Shown here one piece after another: positions 18,245 to 26,350 of a DNA stretch of 36,702 nt. The position numbers and the translations under genes were made by a program. Source of the stretch: an uncultured Acholeplasmatales bacterium (GTDB lineage: Bacteria; Bacillota_I; Bacilli_A; Acholeplasmatales; Anaeroplasmataceae). The notes under the pieces were generated by a model, which saw nothing but the letters and a program-made list of their open reading frames with translations, was not told the origin of the DNA and did no database searches. The stretch lies in assembly GCA_944323055.1 (NCBI GenBank), contig CALUQZ010000016.1:1-36702 (forward strand), read 5' to 3'. How positions within the stretch are numbered: position 1 is the stretch's first letter; each line of letters begins with the position of its first letter.

Positions 18245-20986
18245 ATGTGGCTATTACTGAAAAAACAAATTCTCGATATCAAGAATAAAATTTTATTATA
18301 TTTAGCTCTTTTTTTTATAGTTTTAGTAGGAATGATCTTTTATAGTGGCTTTACAAGTGCTCAAAATAATATCTTAAATTCTATTAATAAATTTTATGAA
18401 TCAGCTAATCTAGCTGATTATACAATTAAAAGTCCTACTACTTTTAATGAAGATGAATTAAACAATTTTTTAAGTAAAATAGATGGTAAATATGATATTG
18501 TCTACAATGAAATGAGTTATGGAACAACTAATTATTTTTATCATCGTAATACTTTTAACACTAATAATATTGAACTTGTTGAAGGTACATTTTCCAAAGG
18601 ACAACATGATATTGTATTAGATTATGATTATGCCATAACTAATGGCTATTTTGTAAATGATTATATAATCATTAACAATAACGCCTATCATATAACAGGT
18701 TTAGTTAAATTCCCAAATCATGTCTTTAAAGGTAATTACTTTCCTGATTTAAGTTCTAGTTTTATAGCTTTAAAATATGAAGATACTATAACTACTTCAA
18801 ATATTATCTTTTTAGATACTAATATGTCATTAGAAACCATTAACGAGTTAGTATCTACTTGTTTTAGTGACGAATATTTATCAATTACTTATAAGACTCT
18901 TGATTATGGTTATCAAAGAGTTGAAAATGATTTGGCTTTAGTTAATTCCATTTTATTTATCTTTCCTTTAGCTTGTTTTATATCAATAGTCATTATCTTA
19001 TTTATTAACTATAACAAAATAATTGATGAACAAAAGCCTTATATAGGTATTTTAAAAGCTAATGGTTTTAAAACATCTTTAATTTATATTTCTTTATTGA
19101 TTATCCCTATTATTCTCGTTTTAGTAGCGGCTTTAATTGGTTCTTGTATTGGTGTTAATACTATTCCTAATTTATATACTAGAATTATTGATAATTATTA
19201 TGCTTTACCGTCTATTTCTAATTCTAATATCCTTTTAAGTGTAATAGTACCAATTATCGTTTTACTTATTACTACTATCTTAACTATTTCAATTCCTATT
19301 ATTTTAACCATAAAACAACAACCTGTTGATTTATTAAAGACAAAAGCCGAATCTAAATTTGGCCGTTCTTTCTTAAGAAAAGTTAAAATATCTTATCATG
19401 TTAAATTAATAATTAGAAACATAATTACATCAAAAAGAAAAAACATATGTTTAACTATTGCGGCATCATTATTACTTGGTATTGTATTAGCTGTTTTCTT
19501 TATTAGTGATTCATTAGCTTATACAGATAATGATTTAGCTAAAGAAACTTATAAAGGTGATTTTGTTTTAGATATAGATGATTTAGATAAAGTATTAGAA
19601 AGTAATTTAATTGAAGATACTTATTTCTATTTTACAATATCAATTAAAACGGAAGTTAGACCTACTAGTGAAAGTTTATATATATTCGATTTAGAAAAAC
19701 CTTCAATATCATTAAAAGATACTAGTGGAAATATCCTTGATTTAACAAAGGATGGTATATTTTTACCTAGTGATTATCAAAAATATGGGTATCAAGTTGG
19801 CGATACTATTAAAATATATCCGGCTCAATATGGCTATGGTCGTGAAATTGAAGTTAAGATTGCTGATTTCTTCGAGGAAATAGGTGTGTTTAAGTTTGCT
19901 ATATCAATAGATTCTTTAGTTAATGCCTACCCACAATTAGGTAATTATGTTCAAACTATTAAAGATAGTATTCCACCTATGGTAAAATTAAATGATGGTA
20001 GTACTATTGATGATATTAATAACTATATTCATGATAACTTTATTTATCAAGCTAATGTAAATGAAGTTAGCATAGAAAATGATGAAACAATTAAAAAAGT
20101 TAGCAATTTATATACTGTAAATACAAATTTAACAAATACTAATTTATCTGATTTTAATATTAATAGAGAATATAAATATAACACTAAACAAATGATTATC
20201 TTAGATGATAATCTAACTATTATGAATTTAAATATTTCAGAAACAAATTTAAGACCAAATATGGCGACAAATGGCGTTTATTTACCAATATCTTATAAAG
20301 ATATGGTCAAAGATAATAAGATTGTTGTCTACATCGATAAAAAAAGTTTTACATTTGATGTTATAGGATATGTAGATGGTAATAGTTGTTATACAACTTT
20401 TGATTATTTAGATAGTATTAAAGATTATAATCATAATTATTCTTATAGTTATTATTATGAAATAACTGATACTAGTAAAATAGAAGATTTAAAGAACTAC
20501 ATAACAAATAATAATGTTTATTCTAATTATACAATTACTACTTTTAATACTTTTGGGGAAAGATTAAATATTATTAACGATTTACTAAATATAACTAAAG
20601 TTATAGCTACTATTTTAGCTTCAATTATCTTTGTTTTATTAGTTTATAATATCGGAGTTATCGGTCTTACTAATCGTTTAGCTGATATTAAAGTGTTTAA
20701 AACAGCAGGGTTAAAAAATGCTAAATTAAAACATATGCTAAGTATTGAAAATATTCTTGTTGTCATTATAGCTAGTGCTATAAGTGTACCAATAGGAATT
20801 AGTATAGCTACTAGCATTTTAAATGATATTTATGAAATAGCCTCAGTTAGAATGGTTTTATCTTTAGATGTATTATCTATTTTTGTTATTATATTTATAG
20901 CTATTATATTAATAATAATCACTTCTTTCTTAATCAATAAAAAGATTGAAAAGTTAAATTTAGCTAAATTATTGAAAGGAGAATAG
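18245..20986 (+). CDS. FtsX/MacB-like ABC transporter permease
   Basis: Predicted 913-aa permease. It has an N-terminal transmembrane segment (about 18-40), a large extracytoplasmic domain, three membrane segments (about 230-370), and another at about 400-425. A second extracytoplasmic domain follows, and the last three segments are at about 785-905. This is the duplicated FtsX arrangement of MacB/BceB/YtrF-type permeases. The loops before the membrane blocks ('GILKANGFKTSLIYISLLI' and 'VFKTAGLKNAKLKHML') are the usual FtsX coupling motif. The partner ATPase gene starts 2 bp after its stop. Members export peptides or lipoproteins or act in antimicrobial-peptide resistance; no BceS/BceR-type kinase gene is adjacent, so the substrate is unknown. 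Confidence 0.85.
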   Translation: MWLLLKKQILDIKNKILLYLALFFIVLVGMIFYSGFTSAQNNILNSINKFYESANLADYTIKSPTTFNEDELNNFLSKIDGKYDIVYNEMSYGTTNYFYHRNTFNTNNIELVEGTFSKGQHDIVLDYDYAITNGYFVNDYIIINNNAYHITGLVKFPNHVFKGNYFPDLSSSFIALKYEDTITTSNIIFLDTNMSLETINELVSTCFSDEYLSITYKTLDYGYQRVENDLALVNSILFIFPLACFISIVIILFINYNKIIDEQKPYIGILKANGFKTSLIYISLLIIPIILVLVAALIGSCIGVNTIPNLYTRIIDNYYALPSISNSNILLSVIVPIIVLLITTILTISIPIILTIKQQPVDLLKTKAESKFGRSFLRKVKISYHVKLIIRNIITSKRKNICLTIAASLLLGIVLAVFFISDSLAYTDNDLAKETYKGDFVLDIDDLDKVLESNLIEDTYFYFTISIKTEVRPTSESLYIFDLEKPSISLKDTSGNILDLTKDGIFLPSDYQKYGYQVGDTIKIYPAQYGYGREIEVKIADFFEEIGVFKFAISIDSLVNAYPQLGNYVQTIKDSIPPMVKLNDGSTIDDINNYIHDNFIYQANVNEVSIENDETIKKVSNLYTVNTNLTNTNLSDFNINREYKYNTKQMIILDDNLTIMNLNISETNLRPNMATNGVYLPISYKDMVKDNKIVVYIDKKSFTFDVIGYVDGNSCYTTFDYLDSIKDYNHNYSYSYYYEITDTSKIEDLKNYITNNNVYSNYTITTFNTFGERLNIINDLLNITKVIATILASIIFVLLVYNIGVIGLTNRLADIKVFKTAGLKNAKLKHMLSIENILVVIIASAISVPIGISIATSILNDIYEIASVRMVLSLDVLSIFVIIFIAIILIIITSFLINKKIEKLNLAKLLKGE

Positions 20987-20988
20987 TT

Positions 20989-21690
20989 ATGTCTTTTATA
21001 TCTTTAAATAATATATCTAAAATCTATAAAACGAAAAAAGTTACTACTAAAGCTTTAGACAATATATCTATAAATATTGAAAAAGGAGAATTTGTCGTTA
21101 TTATAGGTGATAGTGGTAGTGGTAAAACTACTATATTAAACTTAATTGGGGCTTTAGATAAACCAAGTTCTGGTGAAATTTTAGTTAATGACATTAATAT
21201 TACTAGCTTAAATCAAAAAAAATTAAATGATTATAGAGCTAATGTTTTAGGAATTGTCTTTCAAAATTACAATTTAATTTATAACTTAAGTGTCTTAGAA
21301 AATATTCAAATTATGAAAGATATAAAAAAAGATATAGCCGACCCTAAAGAGATGTTAAATGAAGTAGGTTTAAGTGATAAAGAAACTAGTTTTCCACTTG
21401 AATTAAGTGGTGGGCAAAGTCAAAGAGTAGCAATTGCTAGAGCTTTAGTTAAAAAGCCTGAGTTATTGTTATGTGATGAACCTACAGGGGCCTTAGATTA
21501 TGAAAATAGTAGACATATTATATCATTATTACAAAATTTAAATAGAAAGCATAATATGACTACTATTTTAGTAACTCATAATCAAGCCTTTACAAAAGTA
21601 GCTGATAAAGTCATTGAGCTAAAATCAGGGCAAATAAAAGATATATATATAAACGATAATCCATTAGATGCTAATAAATTAGAATGGTAA
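20989..21690 (+). CDS. MacB/LolD-type ABC transporter ATPase
   Basis: Predicted 233-aa ATPase with Walker A GDSGSGKTT (40-48), Q-loop VFQNYNL, signature LSGGQSQRVAIARAL, Walker B LLLCDEPTGALD and switch histidine VTHN. All are intact and typical of the MacB/LolD/BceA branch. Its ribosome site (AAAGGAGAA) overlaps the end of the permease gene, giving tight coupling. It is followed at once by a hairpin terminator. It energises the FtsX-like permease; the substrate is unknown. Confidence 0.92.
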   Translation: MSFISLNNISKIYKTKKVTTKALDNISINIEKGEFVVIIGDSGSGKTTILNLIGALDKPSSGEILVNDINITSLNQKKLNDYRANVLGIVFQNYNLIYNLSVLENIQIMKDIKKDIADPKEMLNEVGLSDKETSFPLELSGGQSQRVAIARALVKKPELLLCDEPTGALDYENSRHIISLLQNLNRKHNMTTILVTHNQAFTKVADKVIELKSGQIKDIYINDNPLDANKLEW

Positions 21691-21694
21691 AAAC

Positions 21695-21866
21695 GAAAAA
21701 GTGACCCTTCACCTAGGGGTCACCTTTTCTTTTCGGAGAGTTATAGTTTGTTTATGAAAAAGATATCTATCATTATTAGGGGAATAATAGATTGCCTTCC
21801 TTAGAAGACACCATTATTATATTAAATACTTATCTCATAAATATCTTATTTTTATGGTAAATTATG
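21695..21866 (+). repeat. Tandem intergenic repeat, copy 1, with a 16-codon ORF
   Basis: A 172-bp unit repeated at 21890-22060. Apart from the terminator arm, the two copies differ at only three bases as read by eye. An ORF at 21754-21804 reads MKKISIIIRGIIDCLP then TAG, with GGAGAG 13 bases upstream. A short hairpin (ATTATT/AATAAT) sits inside it. On the minus strand a perfect TATAAT (plus coordinates 21816-21821) lies just past the ORF and could make antisense RNA, though no good -35 was found. The 425-bp gap 21691-22115 holds these two copies and the rplS terminator; no larger gene was seen. A type I toxin-antitoxin locus is possible but unproven. Confidence 0.85.
21701..21734 (+). terminator. 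Terminator of the FtsX-like ABC operon (works on both strands)
   Basis: GTGACCC (21701-21707) and GGGTCAC (21717-21723) form a perfect 7-bp stem with a 9-base loop, followed by CTTTTCTTTT. Upstream is a run of five A, so the same hairpin also has a U tract on the minus strand. It lies 10 bp after the ATPase stop and forms the 5' part of repeat copy 1. Confidence 0.8.
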
Positions 21867-21889
21867 TTATTAATTAATTGCTAGTAAAT

Positions 21890-22060
21890 GAAAAAGTGAC
21901 CCTTCACCAAAGGCCACTCTTTCTTTTCGGAGAGTTATAGTTTGTTTATGAAAAAGATATCTATCATTATTAGGGGAATAATAGATTGCCTTCCATAGAA
22001 GACATCGTTATTATATTAAATACTTATCTCATAAATATCTTATTTTTATGGTAAATTATG
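21890..22060 (+). repeat. Tandem intergenic repeat, copy 2, with the same 16-codon ORF
   Basis: Second copy, 195 bases downstream of the first. Its ORF (21948-21998) encodes the identical 16 residues; the single change inside the ORF is a silent proline codon (CCT to CCA), and the two other changes fall after the stop. The terminator hairpin has decayed: GTGACC (21896-21901) faces GGCCAC (21912-21917) with one A-C mismatch. The unit is therefore conserved mainly downstream of the terminator. Confidence 0.85.
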
Positions 22061-22069
22061 TAATTTAAA

Positions 22070-22104
22070 CAAAAAAATAAAAGGTATTAGATAAACTAAT
22101 ACCT
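22070..22104 (-). terminator. Terminator of rplS
   Basis: On the minus strand a perfect 9-bp stem (22096-22104 with 22082-22090) closes a 5-base loop and is followed by TTTTATTTTTTTG. It begins 12 bp after the rplS stop codon. This is a textbook Rho-independent terminator. Confidence 0.92.
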
Positions 22105-22115
22105 CCTGACCATTA

Positions 22116-22466
22116 TTAGCGACGTTCTTTAATACGAGCCGCTTTAGCAGATAAGTTACGAATGTAATGTAATCTAGCTCTTCTAACTTTACCTTTACGT
22201 AATACTTCAATTTTATCAACGTTTGGAGAGTGAACTGGGAATGTTCTTTCTACACCAATACCATTTGACATTTTTCTTACTGTAAATGTTTCTGCAATAC
22301 CTGTTCCTTGACGTTTAATAACTAAACCTTCAAAAACCTGGATACGATGAGTTTCACCTTCGATAATCTTTACATAAACCTTTAAAGTATCACCAGGACG
22401 GAAAGCAGGACGGTCTTTTAAATATTGTGCAGTAATTTCATTAATTAATGCTTGACCTTTTGCCAT
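22116..22466 (-). CDS. rplS: 50S ribosomal protein L19
   Basis: Predicted 116 aa, the usual length for bacterial L19. Family-typical stretches are present: '[15 protein letters not shown]', '[12 protein letters not shown]', '[22 protein letters not shown]' and '[19 protein letters not shown]'. L19 binds 23S rRNA at the subunit interface. The gene stands alone with its own promoter, a leader of about 84 nt and its own terminator. In many Bacillota it follows rimM-trmD, but those genes are absent here. The start is preceded by AAAGGAG. Confidence 0.97.
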   Translation of the reverse strand: MAKGQALINEITAQYLKDRPAFRPGDTLKVYVKIIEGETHRIQVFEGLVIKRQGTGIAETFTVRKMSNGIGVERTFPVHSPNVDKIEVLRKGKVRRARLHYIRNLSAKAARIKERR

Positions 22467-22585
22467 GTTTGTCTTCTCCTTTGCCTAACATCATTCATGA
22501 ACTCATGTGTTTATAATCAGCGGAATAATGTGATTTGCTTTTACAAAAGCTTATATATTGTAACAATATTTTAAGACAATTGCAA
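22467..22585 (-). promoter_or_regulatory. rplS promoter and ~84-nt leader
   Basis: On the minus strand TTGCAA (22580-22585) and TACAAT (22557-22562) are separated by 17 bases. Transcription would begin near 22550, giving a leader of about 84 nt before the ATG. The leader has a small GCTTT/AAAGC hairpin near its 5' end and a weak inverted repeat closer to the gene. Leaders regulated by L19 are known in low-GC Gram-positives, but I could not confirm that structure here. Confidence 0.6.
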
Positions 22586-22605
22586 GCACAATATTTATAA
22601 AGTTA

Positions 22606-23391
22606 TTATAAAAAGTTATAAACTTTATTTCCTTGGTCATCTGTAGTAATAGTGAAATGTTCAATGACGGTTTGGCCATTATCTTTAATTAAAACTTTAA
22701 CTAAGGTTTTTTCTCCTCTTTCAATTATTTCATATTTATAAATTTTATTTTCTGTTTTTTGTTTAATTTCATATTCACTAAAACCATGTCCTTCTTTTTC
22801 TAGTTCAAATTCTAAAACTTTTTTGCCATTTTCATATTTAATATAAGAAAAACTTTCTTCATCATCTTCTGTTTCTTTTTCAACTATGACAACACTGTTA
22901 TCTGAACTAATTTTATAAGTGACTTCTTCTTCATCATAGTCTTCTACTTCTTTAAAACCTATTAAATTATAAGTTTTATCATCATTTAAAATAATACCTT
23001 CTAAACGACTCTCTACTTCATCATCATCTACTTCTAAAACATATTCATTGTAATAATAAATATAATCTTCTTTGCTACCATCATAAAGATTTAAACTAAG
23101 AGTATACTTATATTCATAATCTTCATTATCTGAAGTTTCTTTATTAAAACTTGATAAAGTAGATGCAATAATGTTTTCTAAATTTGAAAAGTTATCGATA
23201 ATAATATTTTCTTCATCATTCATTACATTACTATCTTCTTTATTATCTTCTTTTTCAATTAAACTAACACCACTTACTCCAGATAATAAATAATCATTGA
23301 CAAACGTCTCTTGTTCTATTGCATTTTTACTACAAGAACTAAGAGCTAAAATAGTTAAAGAAATAAAACTTAATAATAATATTTTTTTCAT
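22606..23391 (-). CDS. Lipoprotein of the sigma-factor locus
   Basis: Predicted 261 aa. The ATG used here has AAGGGTGG 8 bases upstream; a GTG four codons earlier lacks a ribosome site. Residues 1-20 are a lipoprotein signal (ALSSC, Cys20). An acidic linker (about 40-70) leads to a beta-rich domain full of D, E, K and Y. That domain resembles the outer domain of the neighbouring anti-sigma-like protein (for example 'YYYNEYVLEVDDDEVE...GIILNDDKTYNLIGF' beside 'FYYNEVNTEYDFDDLDEVS...LLLLNETSYLVRG', each shown in part). A promoter-like motif shared with the sigma gene lies just upstream, suggesting direct control by that sigma factor. The family is not recognised; a role in sensing or buffering the signal is inference. 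Confidence 0.75.
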   Translation of the reverse strand: MKKILLLSFISLTILALSSCSKNAIEQETFVNDYLLSGVSGVSLIEKEDNKEDSNVMNDEENIIIDNFSNLENIIASTLSSFNKETSDNEDYEYKYTLSLNLYDGSKEDYIYYYNEYVLEVDDDEVESRLEGIILNDDKTYNLIGFKEVEDYDEEEVTYKISSDNSVVIVEKETEDDEESFSYIKYENGKKVLEFELEKEGHGFSEYEIKQKTENKIYKYEIIERGEKTLVKVLIKDNGQTVIEHFTITTDDQGNKVYNFL

Positions 23392-23413
23392 GTTTTTTAC
23401 CACCCTTCACCCT

Positions 23414-23443
23414 ATATACAATTAAGGGAAGGTATTTTATTGG
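23414..23443 (-). promoter_or_regulatory. Putative ECF-type promoter of the lipoprotein gene
   Basis: On the minus strand CCAATAAAATA (23433-23443) and AATTGTATAT (23414-23423) are separated by 9 bases. The same two words occur upstream of the sigma gene with an 8-base gap. The position, just before the ribosome site, suits a promoter read by the locus's own sigma factor. Confidence 0.5.
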
Positions 23444-23458
23444 TAATTTTTAAATATT

Positions 23459-24457
23459 TTAAAATTTATTTATTTTAACATCAGTAAAACCATCTAAATG
23501 ATATATATAATGATCATCAAAAATATAAATTATTAAATCTTCTAATTCAAATTCTTCTTCATTATTTTCAATTTCATATTCTACTTCAATGTATTCATTA
23601 TGATATGTAAAGCTAATTTCTGTTTCTTCATTATTTTCTTTAATAGAAATAGACATTTCTCTTTTACCATCATCAAATTCTAAACTTTGGGTTACTTCTT
23701 TTATTATCCTACCATTTCTATAATATGAATATGTATATTCATTTTCATCTTCTTCATTTTCTTGACTAATTCTTAGATAAGGCATATCATCTTGTAATAT
23801 TATTGTTTCTGTTTCAAATTCATCATTACCTTCATTTTCTCTATGTCCTCTAACTAAATAACTAGTTTCATTTAATAGTAATAAACCATTAAAATCAATA
23901 CTCACTTCATCTAAATCGTCAAAATCATATTCTGTATTAACTTCATTATAATAAAAAGTATAGGTAAAATTAGGATAATTTAAAAGCATTTTATATTTAT
24001 AAGGATAATTTTCATCTTCATTTAAATATAGTTTATAATCAACAACGATATCTTCTCTTAATAAATCACAAGTTAATAAATATTCATGAATTGAATTAAT
24101 ATCATTTTCATAATCATTTTGGGTGTATCTTAAATTAATAGGTTGATTAACTTCATCATTTAAAATAGAACTAGCTAACATGACTTCCCTACCAATTACT
24201 AATTTACTTGTAGTTAAATCTATTTCGTTGTTTGTACTTATATTTTTATTGTTTAAAAAGATAGAAAGAATAATAATGATAACACTAGCTACTGCTAAAC
24301 ATGGGGCTAACAAATAACGCAATTTAAATCTTTTTTTAGCTTTAACAGTTGTTTTAGTAACTACATTGACATTATTTATAATGCTGTTTGTTAAATCAGG
24401 CAGTTTAATTTCACTAGCACTTTTTTTTAATATTTCTTTTATGTCATTTTTAGTCAT
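23459..24457 (-). CDS. Membrane-anchored anti-sigma-like protein
   Basis: Predicted 332 aa with a single membrane segment (about 45-68). The basic N-terminal part (about 1-44, cytoplasmic) would contact the sigma factor. The outer part (about 70-332) is acidic and beta-rich and resembles the downstream lipoprotein. There is no zinc-binding HxxxCxxC motif, so it is not a classic ZAS anti-sigma factor. The assignment rests on topology and on the gene pairing: it overlaps the sigma gene by 8 bases (ATGACTAA), the usual arrangement for sigma/anti-sigma pairs. The signal it senses is unknown. Confidence 0.7.
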   Translation of the reverse strand: MTKNDIKEILKKSASEIKLPDLTNSIINNVNVVTKTTVKAKKRFKLRYLLAPCLAVASVIIIILSIFLNNKNISTNNEIDLTTSKLVIGREVMLASSILNDEVNQPINLRYTQNDYENDINSIHEYLLTCDLLREDIVVDYKLYLNEDENYPYKYKMLLNYPNFTYTFYYNEVNTEYDFDDLDEVSIDFNGLLLLNETSYLVRGHRENEGNDEFETETIILQDDMPYLRISQENEEDENEYTYSYYRNGRIIKEVTQSLEFDDGKREMSISIKENNEETEISFTYHNEYIEVEYEIENNEEEFELEDLIIYIFDDHYIYHLDGFTDVKINKF

Positions 24458-24962
24458 CTTGCTTCATCCTTTCTCTTAATTTTTTTATAGCTTTATTATA
24501 TATCCATAACACAGTACCTAAAGGCTTATCAACAATGCTCGCAATTTCTCTAAATTTATAATCTAAAATAATATGATAGGTAATTATTTCTCTTTCAATA
24601 TCTAAATCTAATAAATCTAAGATAGCTTTCACCTTATAATCATGTAAATAATCTTCTTCAAAACCGCTATTTAAAATAAAATTTTCATCTTTTATTTCTC
24701 TTTTTTGTCTATTATAAAAATTAATACTTAAGTTTCTACTAATTCTAACTAAATAACCGATGTGAAATTCCTTTTCTTTAACATTATGAATGTTATTTAA
24801 AAAGTTTAAATAAACATCTTGCATAATATCTAAAGCATCATCACTATTTTTCAAAATACTTAAAGCGGTTAAATATATTTGTTTATTAGTCAGATCATAA
24901 AATGTTTTAAAATTAGAGTAATTACCAATTTTAAACTCTAATATATAACTAGTAAGTGACAA
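24450..24962 (-). CDS. ECF-type RNA polymerase sigma factor
   Basis: Predicted 170 aa. Region 2 is at about residues 20-60 ('YLTALSILKNSDDALDIMQDVYLNF', read in part; the DALD.MQDVYL motif matches the ECF region 2 pattern). Region 4 is at about 115-165 (REI..Y.ILDYKFREIASIVDKPLGTVLWIYNKAIKKL, shown in part), a helix-turn-helix for the -35 element. Start is TTG, with GGGAGGG 6 bases upstream; no ATG with a comparable site lies nearby. It would direct transcription of its own locus, held inactive by the membrane protein encoded next. Two possible promoters lie upstream, one sigma-A-like and one ECF-like. Confidence 0.85.
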   Translation of the reverse strand: MSLTSYILEFKIGNYSNFKTFYDLTNKQIYLTALSILKNSDDALDIMQDVYLNFLNNIHNVKEKEFHIGYLVRISRNLSINFYNRQKREIKDENFILNSGFEEDYLHDYKVKAILDLLDLDIEREIITYHIILDYKFREIASIVDKPLGTVLWIYNKAIKKLRERMKQDD

Positions 24963-24981
24963 AAATATCCCTCCCTATATA

Positions 24982-25010
24982 ATATACAATTTAAATAGCT
25001 ATTTTATTGG
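24982..25010 (-). promoter_or_regulatory. Putative autoregulated ECF-type promoter of the sigma gene
   Basis: On the minus strand CCAATAAAATA (25000-25010) and AATTGTATAT (24982-24991) are separated by 8 bases. Both words recur before the lipoprotein gene at 23414-23443. Shared, otherwise unrelated upstream sequence points to a common regulator, most simply the encoded sigma factor. Confidence 0.5.
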
Positions 25011-25014
25011 TTTT

Positions 25015-25043
25015 ATTGTGCCAAATTAATATATTTTTGTCAA
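25015..25043 (-). promoter_or_regulatory. Sigma-A-like promoter upstream of the sigma gene
   Basis: On the minus strand a perfect TTGACA (25038-25043) and CACAAT (25015-25020) are separated by 17 bases. The -10 box is weak. It could give basal expression of the sigma gene. The -35 overlaps the U tract of the aro-operon terminator. Confidence 0.45.
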
Positions 25044-25082
25044 ATAAAAATCTTAATAAAATGTTATTAACACCTTATTAAG
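25041..25082 (-). terminator. Terminator of the aro operon
   Basis: On the minus strand positions 25082-25052 form a 14-bp hairpin with a 3-base loop (outer arms CTTAATAA and TTATTAAG, two G-U pairs inside), followed by ATTTTTATTTG. It lies 8 bp past the stop of the oxidoreductase gene. This is a good Rho-independent terminator for the whole lyase-aro unit. Confidence 0.85.
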
Positions 25083-25090
25083 TTCCTTTA

Positions 25091-26350
25091 TTATTTATTA
25101 AATTCTTCAATAATGCTTAAAGCACATTTTTTACCTGACATACAGGCTTCAACAACCGTTTTAGCACCTAATGTAACATCACCAATTGCATATACATTTG
25201 GTAGATTAGTTTTAAATGTATTTTGTTCCGTTACAAAATAACCATGGTCTGTGGATAAATCCGTTAATTCTAGTTCTGGCATATCACCAATAGCTTCAAT
25301 TAAATAATCGACTTTTTCATAACTGTAAGTGTTAGTGCCTACTGGTCTTCTTCTACCACTTTCATCTGGTTCACCTAAAGCCATTTTTTCAATTTTTAAA
25401 ACTAGTTTATTGTCTTCTTCTTTAACTTCAACCGGATTTTCTAAAAATCTAAAAATAACTCCATCGGCCATTGCAGCATCTATTTCTTCTTTATTAGCTG
25501 GTGATTCAGCTAAACTACGACGATAGACGATTGTCGTATTACAACCTAATTTTTGGGCAACTCGGCTGACATCCATCGCTACATTTCCAGCACCCATAAC
25601 AAACACATTTCCGCTTATTTCAGGCATTTTTCCTTCATTATATTTAGCTTTTAAATTATATTCTTCAAGTATTTTATTAGCTGAAATAATTCTTTTATTT
25701 TCGCCTAAACCAGCTTTACGCGCTTTTGTTAAACCACAAGCTACAATAACTTTATCATAATTAGCTAATAGCTCTTTAAATTTATCATTATCAATTTTAT
25801 TATTCAAAAAGACTTTAATTTTAAATATATCTAAAACTTCTTCTAGTCTTTTTAATTCTCTAGCACTTAATCTAAAATCAGGTATACCATAACTTAATAC
25901 GCCACCAACATGACTAAAAGCCTCATAAATATCAACTTTAACACCAACTTTAGCTAAATCAAGGGCAGCATAAATACCGGACGGGCCAGCACCTATTACC
26001 GCTACTTTATGATTAGTTTCTTTTATAGCTGGTACTTCCATTAAACTATTATGCGTAATATAAGCTTCAATGCCACCAACATTAATCGGTTCTTTTTTAG
26101 CTTTATTTAAAATACAATGTCCGATACAATTCTTTTCATGAGGACATACTATACTACAAATAAAAGCTAAATTAGAATTATCATAAACTATTTTACGAGC
26201 TTTAGGTAAGTCATCTTCTTTTAGAGCTTTAATAAAGTCTCTAATATGATTAGAAATAGGACAACCTTTTTCACAACTAGGTACTTTACAACTTAAGCAT
26301 CTACTTACTTCTTGTTTGATATTACTTTCATCATAACAACTTACGCGCAT
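25091..26350 (-). CDS. GltD-like NAD(P)H oxidoreductase (Fe-S/FAD)
   Basis: Predicted 419 aa. The N-terminal domain has two four-cysteine sets for 4Fe-4S clusters (Cys18/21/26/30 and Cys65/69/75/79). A FAD-binding VAVIGAGPSG motif follows near residue 118. An NAD(P)-binding VMGAGNVAMDVSR motif is near 250, and the C-terminal FAD motif is 'YAIGDVTLGAKTVVEA'. This is the plan of the glutamate synthase small subunit and of NfnB-like transhydrogenase subunits, though shorter than the usual 450-490 aa. No large subunit (gltB) or NfnA-like gene is adjacent. It is the last gene of the aro operon and overlaps aroC by 10 bases (ATGCGCGTAA). Electron partner and substrate are unknown; supplying reduced flavin for the chorismate synthase encoded next to it is an attractive inference. 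Confidence 0.85.
   Translation of the reverse strand: MRVSCYDESNIKQEVSRCLSCKVPSCEKGCPISNHIRDFIKALKEDDLPKARKIVYDNSNLAFICSIVCPHEKNCIGHCILNKAKKEPINVGGIEAYITHNSLMEVPAIKETNHKVAVIGAGPSGIYAALDLAKVGVKVDIYEAFSHVGGVLSYGIPDFRLSARELKRLEEVLDIFKIKVFLNNKIDNDKFKELLANYDKVIVACGLTKARKAGLGENKRIISANKILEEYNLKAKYNEGKMPEISGNVFVMGAGNVAMDVSRVAQKLGCNTTIVYRRSLAESPANKEEIDAAMADGVIFRFLENPVEVKEEDNKLVLKIEKMALGEPDESGRRRPVGTNTYSYEKVDYLIEAIGDMPELELTDLSTDHGYFVTEQNTFKTNLPNVYAIGDVTLGAKTVVEACMSGKKCALSIIEEFNK

Noticed and set aside
21754-21998. Listing the 16-codon ORFs as coding genes
   Set aside because: Translation is unproven, the ribosome site is too far (13 bases) and no family was recognised; kept as part of the repeat entries.
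22467-22550. Riboswitch in the rplS leader
   Set aside because: No known aptamer motif was recognisable; only small hairpins were seen, so it is listed as a leader only.
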